DNA from: Deltaproteobacteria bacterium
GTDB taxonomy: Bacteria; Desulfobacterota; Desulfarculia; Adiutricales; Adiutricaceae
DNA: 32,045 bases
Direction: 5' to 3'
Assembly: GCA_031288415.1 (NCBI GenBank)
Contig: JAITRL010000282.1
Coordinates: forward strand, 1 to 32,045
In this document: positions 23,925 to 30,014 of the stretch, piece by piece
Position numbering within the stretch: position 1 is the stretch's first letter
How the letters are laid out: each line of letters starts with the position of its first letter
Made by a program: the position numbers and the translations under genes
The notes under the pieces: model-generated
What the model saw: the letters and a program-made list of their open reading frames with translations, nothing else
Told to the model about the DNA's origin: nothing
Databases searched by the model: none

Positions 23925-25715
23925 TTATGGCTTTCCTCCGCCTCCGCGCAGCTTCCGTTCGGCCTCCAGGGACAGCTTGCGGTACTTCAGGGCCTTGGCA
24001 GCATCGCCGTTCAAGGCATGGAGGACCGACAGGACCGTCGCGGGCCGCAGGGTAAGACGGTGGCCCCGCCCTAGGGCCTTGCCCGTCAGGGACACGAGCC
24101 GCTCCAGGACCGCCGCGAACCCCGCGAGATCCCCTAAGGACAACATGAGCTCGCCGAGCCATTCCAGGGCCGCCGCCTCCGTCACGGGGTCTGGCCATTG
24201 AGGCTTTTTGCGCTTCTTGAGCTCCTTCCAGGCGAATTCGGTAAACTTAAGGGCGCTGATTGACTGGGCCGAGACGGAGTACGCCGTGGCCAGGCCGAGG
24301 AGCGTGAGGACGGTGTCAGGGTGCGCCGGCCCCAAGGCCTCCGTGCGGGCATTGAGGACCATCCCGTAGGTCTGCAAGGCGAGAACCGCCGCCCCGAGGC
24401 CGCACATGGCCTCGGCGTACATGAAGGCCATATCCGCGTCGCCGCCTGAGTCGGGATCCTCCGCCAGCGACAGGTCTTGCAGTTCAGTTAAGAGCTTGTC
24501 GACCCGCCTGAACTCATAAGTCTCGATCTTAATGGCCGCCTCCATGAAGACGCCCGCGAAGGCCGCCTGGGCGCTGTCGCCCAGGAGCCGCGCCCTGGCC
24601 GCCGGATCCCCGCCGGAGAGGGCGCTAAACTCGTCCTCTCCGCACGGCTCGGCCAAGGCGGCGGCCAGAGGCGACGGCCAGCCGGGGGGAAGCAGCCGCT
24701 CCCGCTTCTCCTTGAGCAGCGAAAGCTTCAGTTTCAAGGCGCTTTCCGTGTCGTTCTGCTCCCAGTAAAGGGTAGCCAGAAGGGACGCGACCTTGATCAC
24801 AGCGGGATGGCCGGGCCCCAGCGCCTGCCGGGCATCGGAGAGCCCCTGCTCCAGGAGCGCGCGGGCCTGCCTCGCCGATTTGCTCACCTTGACGCAAAAG
24901 GCCAGGCAGAAGACGGACACGGCGGTATCCGGGTGCCCTGGCCCGAGGACCTTCCTGCGGCCGGCAACCACCAGCTTGAAAAGATCCCGCGCGCGGCCGA
25001 AATCCTTGGCCAAGGCATGGGAGTCCGCCAGGTCATGATAGGAAGCGAGGGTGCGCGGATGCCCCGCCCCGAGGGCCTTCCTGCAGATGGCATACGCCTT
25101 CTCGCGCAAACGGATGGGCGGTTCGGACATGCCCATGTTCTGCAGGGAGTCCGCGAGGCCGGTCATGGACTCCGCCACGGCGGGGTGGTCGGGGCCCAGG
25201 GTAAACGTCCGGTGGGCTCCCGCCAAGGCATGGTAATGCATGGCGCGCCGGGGTTCATGCAGGGCGCGGAGGAATTCGGCCCCCGCGCTCAGGAGTTCGA
25301 GCGTGGCCGGGGAGGCTTGGTCGGAGGGCTTGGAGGGCTCGGAGGGCTTGGAGGGGCCTGAGGGAACCTCAGGGCCGGCCTCAGAGAGACTCCTGGCGGC
25401 ATCCAGGAGGCGGAGCAGCGTGAAGCCCACCTCATGCCGCGCCTCCCCGCTGGCATGGCGGGCGTCCCTTATGTCCTGGAGCGGGACCGCCCACGCCGCG
25501 GCTGCCGCCCACTCGGCCGCTTCCCGCAACAGTTCCCCGGCAGCCTCCAGGCGGCCGACGAAACGGCCGGCCCATGCGTTTAAGTGCCTCCCGGCGCCCT
25601 CTTCAGGCTGGAACTCTGAGTCAGGGAAGGATACTTCTCCGGGGGAAAGACACTCGTCGATGATGCCGACGAGCTGTTTTAAAACGGTCTCGCGCCAGTC
25701 ATCGATAATTTTCAT
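23925..25715 (-). CDS. TPR repeat protein TPR-B
   Basis: A 596-residue paralogue of TPR-A. The start at 25715 aligns with the TPR-A start (MKIIDDWRETVLKQLVGI against MQIFDNRRKAVLEMLTGI). The upstream GGGCGGG is only a weak ribosome binding site. The frame is open upstream to 26057, but that part aligns with the TPR-A leader in a different frame and is taken as non-coding. The N-terminal helical region is followed by a Pro/Ser linker (SGPSKPSEPSKPSDQ, absent from TPR-A), TPR units with LGPDHPAVAESMTGLADSL, LGAGHPRTLASYHDLAD, LGPGHPDTAVSVFCLAF and LGPAHPDTVLTLLGLA, and a conserved C-terminal region (GDLAGFAAVLERLVSLTGKALGRGH, DAAKALKYRKLSLEAE). It ends in a Gly-Lys tail also seen in the pseudogene copy. 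No enzyme motif or export signal. The role is unknown. Confidence 0.84.
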   Translation of the reverse strand: MKIIDDWRETVLKQLVGIIDECLSPGEVSFPDSEFQPEEGAGRHLNAWAGRFVGRLEAAGELLREAAEWAAAAAWAVPLQDIRDARHASGEARHEVGFTLLRLLDAARSLSEAGPEVPSGPSKPSEPSKPSDQASPATLELLSAGAEFLRALHEPRRAMHYHALAGAHRTFTLGPDHPAVAESMTGLADSLQNMGMSEPPIRLREKAYAICRKALGAGHPRTLASYHDLADSHALAKDFGRARDLFKLVVAGRRKVLGPGHPDTAVSVFCLAFCVKVSKSARQARALLEQGLSDARQALGPGHPAVIKVASLLATLYWEQNDTESALKLKLSLLKEKRERLLPPGWPSPLAAALAEPCGEDEFSALSGGDPAARARLLGDSAQAAFAGVFMEAAIKIETYEFRRVDKLLTELQDLSLAEDPDSGGDADMAFMYAEAMCGLGAAVLALQTYGMVLNARTEALGPAHPDTVLTLLGLATAYSVSAQSISALKFTEFAWKELKKRKKPQWPDPVTEAAALEWLGELMLSLGDLAGFAAVLERLVSLTGKALGRGHRLTLRPATVLSVLHALNGDAAKALKYRKLSLEAERKLRGGGGKP

Positions 25716-26047
25716 TTGGGGGCCCGCCCTGACCGCCGCGGCCGGCAATTCCGCCGATGGCAGGCGGCCTCTCAGATGGCCCCGGTCCCGCCCCGGAATC
25801 GCTTTCGGGGCGGGAACCCGCGGAGGCCTGACAAGGAAACTGAAGCCTGGGACCGGCCCACGCGCCCTCCGCGCATAGGGCGGTCCGCGGGTGACCGGGC
25901 TGGCGGCGGCATCGGGGAAGGGCGCGGCTGAGGCCACGGCCGAAGCCGGCGGCGGAGGCCAGGGCATCGGCGGAGGCCGAAGCCGCCGCGGCGGCCTGGA
26001 GACGCCGGACAGTGCCGGCACGTTGCTGAACTGAAGCGATCCGGAAC

Positions 26048-26076
26048 ACATTTGCACGTAAACGGCCCCATGTCAA
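26048..26076 (-). promoter_or_regulatory. Promoter of TPR-B (conserved with TPR-A)
   Basis: On the minus strand, TTGACA (26076 to 26071), 17 bases and AAATGT (26053 to 26048). The spacer shares GGGG, CGTTTA and TGC with the TPR-A copy. The leader to the ATG would be about 330 nt. Confidence 0.6.
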
Positions 26077-26686
26077 GAAACGGCGTGCCGGGTCCCCTGG
26101 AAAACCCGGCCCCCGGGCGGGGACTCCTGCGCGGCCCGCGTCTCCCGGCCCCGCAGGGACTCCCCGCAAGCCTTTCATGCGCGCCGGCCGGGAGCGCGGC
26201 CTGGAGGCCGGCCTTCCGCCCGCCTGGAACCCCGCACTTTGGGCGGCCCGGCTTCTCCCGGCCCGGTCCCTGGCCCCGGCGCCGGCCTTAGTCGCACGGC
26301 CCGCGCAAGGACCCTGCCAAACCTTCGCCAAGTTCCGCCGCGAGCCCTTGAAAGCCGGGCCGCTCGCGGCCGGCCCGGGAAAAGGCATGGGCGGAATTTC
26401 GCCTGAGGCGCGCCGCAAAAGCCCGCCGCCGGCCCGGCGCGCAGGGAAGCGGATAAAAAATTCAGCGGACGTTGCCGGAACGCCCCCGCAAGGCTCCCGG
26501 GCGCGTCTTAAGGCCCGCCTTCCTGAAAGCCTCCTCGCCGGGGAAAGGGAGGGGGTTTCGCGGCCCTGCGGCCGGCTGCCCGCGCCGGTGGCGGTCAGCC
26601 GCTCAGCGGAAGGCGGCCCGGCGCGGGCCTCGGCTCCCGGGCCCAAACCTAGGCGCCTTCCGCCGTTCCCCTCCCGGAAATTAAAA

Positions 26687-26728
26687 CCCCGCCGGCCGTT
26701 CCGGACTGATCCGGAAAGGCCGGCGGGG
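26687..26728 (-). terminator. Rho-independent terminator after P3
   Basis: 19-nt arms (26687-26705 and 26710-26728) with a single mismatch flank the loop CTGA. On the minus strand the stem is followed directly by TTTTAATTT. It lies about 120 bp past the P3 stop codon and fits a classic intrinsic terminator. Confidence 0.85.
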
Positions 26729-26771
26729 CCGCGGTCAGGGCTGACCGAAAACTCTTATATCGCCTGGTGTT

Positions 26772-26859
26772 GAGGCTCAAGTCGCCTGCGGTTCAGGCTC
26801 CCGCCGTCCGCGGTTGAAGCTCGCCTTGCCTGCGGCCGGGGTCCAAGTTACCTGCGGTT
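26772..26859. repeat. 22-bp degenerate tandem repeat, four units
   Basis: Four contiguous 22-bp units (26772, 26794, 26816, 26838), most ending in CTGCGGTT or CCGCGGTT. The last unit includes the final Asn-Arg-Arg codons and stop of P3. The unit is not a multiple of three, so the repeat is not an in-frame protein repeat and has probably expanded out of the gene end. Confidence 0.65.
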
Positions 26860-27345
26860 CCGTTTCTTTCCGTTGGCCCCCCCAGCGTGGCCGCGGTCGG
26901 AACCGTCCCTGCCGCCGCCGTGCCGGACCGCCTGAGCGGGTCCCCCGCGCCGGCCGCCGCCGTTATGCCCTACGTGCCCGGCGCCGCCGCGCCGGCCTCC
27001 GTCGGAGCGCCCGACATGCCAGGGCCCGCCGCGCCGGCCGCCGCCGGGGCCGCCCCGGTTGATGGTCGTCTCGTCGATGTAGGTGTTGTTGATGTAGGTG
27101 TCGCCTCCGCCCCCTCCGCCGTTCATGGCTCCCATGAGATCATCGAAGTTGACGCCGAAGCTGAAGGTCCCGTCGGGGGACTGGACGGAGAAGCCGCCTA
27201 TCTGGGCCTTGGCCGGGGTTGAGTATCCCGCGACGGCCAGGCAGGCCGCGGCCGCCGCCATGGCCAGCATGGCCATCCTGGAACCGTGGCGCCCGGTGTT
27301 CCTGTCCGCCGCCGCTGCCGCCGTAATAACCGATGTGTTCGTCAT
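26848..27345 (-). CDS. Small secreted Gly/Arg-rich protein P3 (P1 family)
   Basis: A 165-residue protein. GGGAGGAA sits at good spacing before the ATG at 27345. Residues 1-47 are a signal peptide with a long N-region containing several Arg residues, an Ala/Met/Leu core and an Ala-Lys-Ala cleavage site at 45-47. The core is IGGFSVQSPDGTFSFGVNFD then GGDTYINNTYIDETTINRGG. The tail repeats a 13-15-residue RRGGxxHV block three times and ends NGKKRNRR, matching the basic end of P1. It is closer to P1 than to P2 and shares an upstream block with P1, so P1 and P3 probably arose by duplication of a whole cassette. A strong terminator follows. Function unknown; export is well supported. Confidence 0.82.
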   Translation of the reverse strand: MTNTSVITAAAAADRNTGRHGSRMAMLAMAAAAACLAVAGYSTPAKAQIGGFSVQSPDGTFSFGVNFDDLMGAMNGGGGGGDTYINNTYIDETTINRGGPGGGRRGGPWHVGRSDGGRRGGAGHVGHNGGGRRGGPAQAVRHGGGRDGSDRGHAGGANGKKRNRR

Positions 27346-27905
27346 GTCCGGTTCCTCCCTGCAAAAGCCCGCCGTACGGCAAACCGTTAAATTTTTGACC
27401 TTGTTCGCCCGAGCATCCGGGGCTTTGCGTACTTGCGCAGCAAACCGGGCGCCAGGCCGGCCGCGGGGCCGCTCCGCAGGGACTGCTCTCTGGCTGAAAC
27501 CGTTGCATGGGGCGGTCTTGCGGCACTCTCCCCGGCGCCTGCGCCGGAGGGAGGCCGCCGCTCAGTCCGCGCGCGCGGCCGTGCCCGCCCGGCCTGGGCG
27601 GGTATTCGGTATCCAGGCGCCGGGTAATTAAGGCGCGCGCCGGGAACCCCATGCCTCTTGACTCCAACAAGCGGCTCCGGCGGCGGCAGGCCGTTCCGGG
27701 GTTTTCCTGCGCCGTACAGGCATATCCGGCCTCTCCGGCCGACCCGAGTCAAGTCCGGCCGTAGGCGAATCCTTGTCAGGAAAGGATTTCCTTAAGGCCC
27801 GGAACCCTGCGGCTTTGCGGGAACGCTCCGGAAACAGCCGGCCGGGCCGTCCGCGGGGCGGCGGCTTCCGCCGCCAAGGCCCCCTTCGGGCGCCCCGCCG
27901 CGGCC
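27346..27905. other. Intergenic region upstream of P3
   Basis: About 560 bp. It holds the P3 ribosome binding site and an AT-rich stretch (about 27385-27400) that could be part of a promoter. It also holds the conserved block 27406-27454. The remainder is GC-rich with no recognisable gene. Confidence 0.55.
27406..27454 (-). promoter_or_regulatory. Conserved upstream block of P3 (shared with P1)
   Basis: This aligns with 794-843 upstream of P1, at nearly the same distance from the start codon. It shares CGCCC, CATCC and AGCAAACCGGGCGCCA-type sequence. The P3 copy keeps only part of the small hairpin. It probably contains control sequences for both genes. Confidence 0.5.
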
Positions 27906-28690
27906 TTAGTGCTTTCCGCCGCCGCCATGCCGGGTCCGAGCGGCCGCCAGGGACAGCTTGCGGTACCTCCCGCCCTTGGCCGCGCCGCTACTGAAGGACT
28001 GGAGGACCGGACATGGCCGCCGCGCCCGGCGGGAACGCGGGCGGACCCGCCCGAGGGCCTTGCCTGTCAGGGTGACGAGCCGCTCCAGGACTGCGGCGTG
28101 CCCCGCGAGATCCGCCCCGGCCAACCTGACCGCGGCGAGCCGTTCCAGGGCCGCCGGTTCCGTCTCGGGTTCCGCCCGCTGCTTTCCTGCGCCGCCTTAG
28201 CTCTTCCCGTGGGGAGCTGGAGAGCTGACGGGCGTCGTTCGGGAACGCGCGCGATGATGCGCGTCGCGGCGACGCCGAGGAGCTGTAAGACGGCGTCGGG
28301 GCGCTCCGGCCCCAGGGCTTCCATGCGGTCCGCCTGGGCATCCAGGCGCGGCTGCAGGGCCGATTTGGCCGCCCCGGCGCCGCGTATGGCCTCGCCGTAC
28401 ATGAAGGCAAGCTCCAGGCCGCCGCTGAAGCCGAAGTCGCCGTCATCCGGCGTCAGTTCCGGAATTTCAGCCAGGAGCCGGCCGGCCGACTCTAACGAGC
28501 GGGTCGCGGCGGCAAGGGCGGCCGGCCTGAAGACGGCCGTGGCCGCCGCCTGAGGACCGCTGCCCAGGAATCGCGCGCCTCTCAGCCGGTTCCCCGGCGG
28601 AGAGGCCGCGAAACACGTCATCGCTGCACGGCTGGGCCGAAACGGCTCGCGCGTCAAAACATAACGCGGCGGCCGGCCGGCGACATCCCT
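27906..28690 (-). pseudogene. Decayed third copy of TPR-A/TPR-B (3' part only)
   Basis: The minus strand encodes recognisable pieces of the C-terminal half of TPR-B in three successive frames: PCSDDVFRGLSAGEPAERRA (against PCGEDEFSALSGGDPAARAR), then LELAFMYGEAIRGAGAAKSAL and EALGPERPDAVLQLLGVA, then DLAGHAAVLERLVTLTGKAL and YRKLSLAAARTRHGGGGKH. Frame changes occur near 28575 and 28190, so at least two frameshifts are present. The N-terminal 330 or so codons and any promoter are missing. The closest relative is TPR-B, since the Gly-Gly-Gly-Gly-Lys tail is kept. It lies beside an IS630-type fragment, which may have been involved in the truncation. It is very unlikely to make a functional protein. 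Confidence 0.8.
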
Positions 28691-29208
28691 CCCATAATGG
28701 CGGGTCATGGGAGCGAGGCGCCGCCCTGAAACTGAAAACGGCCCGGAAGCCGATCACATCGGCGGAACCGGCTGTCTCTGTCAGGCCTTGAACCCGGCAA
28801 GCCGGATATCCAAGGGCTTAAGGAACGTCTCTTCGACGGCAAGGCCGACAAATCCCGCATAACTTCCGCAGGCCCGGCGGATGCCGTTCCCCGCACGCCT
28901 AAGCCTGAGTCGACGAAAACGTAAGTTGAAGCCGCCATTATCCGGAGACTGAAGGAAAGCGCCAACATGTATTGGCTTTCACGATGATCATAGAACATTG
29001 ATCACTGAACATTGCGCCGCGCGATTCTCAAGGGGAATGATTCCCCTTGCGCCGGCTCTCCCGCCGGCTGCAGGAAACAGGCGACAGACCGGGCGACGGG
29101 GCCATCGGCATTCCAAGCGTTATTGACCGGGAAGCGATACGGGACAATATCGGGGGCGAGACAGGCACATGGCGTTTGCGGACCCGCGGCGGGGCCGGCC
29201 GTGCCTCG
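28691..29208. other. Intergenic region between pseudogene and transposase fragment
   Basis: About 520 bp with no recognisable gene; I looked for, and did not find, the DDE half of the transposase here. It contains two 14-bp direct repeats (28986-28999 and 29000-29013, GATCAYWGAACATT with two differences) and a perfect 9-bp-arm hairpin (29029-29037 and 29041-29049). Confidence 0.55.
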
Positions 29209-29679
29209 CTACTTCAGCAGTTCCGGCTCCTTCCCGGAACCCGCCGGAGCTCCGGGGGAAACCGCCCAGTTATGGCGCTTCAGAAGACGGTAAATCGTGG
29301 ATCTCGGGGTAACCTTGCCCACACGCCCGTTATATGAGGCATGAAGCTCTGACAAGGTGACGCCAAGACCGGCAAGATGCCGTTCGCGATGCTCCCTGAC
29401 AAACAGCTCTTCCTCCTCCAGGCTCATCAGGCTGTGGCGGCGGCCGCCCCAGGTGTTTTGTGGCCTCGCGGCCTCGGGGTACCGCACCAGTTTCATGTCG
29501 TTGAAGACTGTCTTGACGTCGATGCCGAAGGCGTCGGCAAGCCGGGCCCTGGTAAGGCCCTGCTGCGCCGACAGAAGGACCAGGATACCGGCGCGGTACT
29601 CCCGCTGGTCTTTCGGGCTGTCCCGGAACCTCCTGGCCCTTGCCAGCTCTTCCGGAGTAAACTTGAATGTCCTGCCCAT
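29209..29679 (-). mobile_element. IS630-type transposase, N-terminal DNA-binding half only
   Basis: A 156-residue frame with GGAGG before the ATG at 29679. It opens FKFTPEELARARRFRDSPKDQREYRAGILVLLSAQQGLTRARLADAFGIDVKTVFNDMKLVR, a helix-turn-helix of the IS630 (Tc1/mariner-like) transposase type. A Gly-Arg-Arg linker and a second winged-helix segment (GVTLSELHASYNGRVGKVTPRSTIYRLLKRHNW) follow. Many IS630 elements encode this part as a separate first frame and the DDE catalytic part as a second frame. Here the frame ends soon after KRHNW, and no DDE domain is found in the next 500 bp, so the element appears incomplete. No confident terminal inverted repeats or target TA duplication were seen. 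It probably cannot transpose by itself but may still bind DNA. Confidence 0.7.
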
Positions 29680-30014
29680 AAGCCGCCTCCATAGGATTTA
29701 CCAAAGGCCGCCGCAATGAAATATGTGAATATCGCGGAAAAAGGCTCCTGGCGCCGTCATGCCGGCCCGCAGGCCAACGGATAGCGCCAAGAGCCCAACT
29801 TTTTGCCGTTATGTCAGTGAGTAAGCTTTGTCACCCTGTCGCCGGAGGATTCCTGCCGGCCGCCGCCGACCGAACGGCCCTGGAAAACGCCTGTCGGCGG
29901 CGAAGACCGGCTCCCCTCCCAGGCGGCCGCCCCCTTTTCAGGGAGGGCAGGCAGTCCTGGGAGGGTTAACCGGGGCCGGCCGCCGGGCGCCGCCGGGCGG
30001 GGGAAGGGCCGGCG
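29680..30014. other. Intergenic region with autotransporter terminator
   Basis: 335 bp containing the transposase ribosome binding site, the terminator at 29738-29804, and a 9-bp inverted repeat with a long loop (CCTCCCAGG near 29926 with CCTGGGAGG near 29958). No gene was seen. Confidence 0.55.
29738..29804 (-). terminator. Bidirectional-looking terminator after the autotransporter
   Basis: Arms GGCTCCTGGCGC (29743-29754) and GCGCCAAGAGCC (29784-29795) pair with one mismatch around a 29-nt loop that has its own short stem. A-run and T-run flank the stem, so on the minus strand it is followed by TTTTT. It most likely ends the autotransporter transcript. Confidence 0.65.

Larger units (their letters stand above)
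25716..26847. other. Leader, promoter and upstream DNA of TPR-B; terminator and repeat after P3
   Basis: 1.1 kb. It holds the TPR-B leader (about 330 nt), its promoter (26048-26076), upstream DNA homologous to that of TPR-A, the P3 terminator (26687-26728) and a 22-bp tandem repeat that runs into the P3 stop codon. No additional gene is supported. Confidence 0.65.

Noticed and set aside
28705-28998. Minus-strand frame as the missing DDE half of the IS630 transposase
   Set aside because: The translation has no DDE-type motifs and no resemblance to the catalytic half of IS630 transposases.
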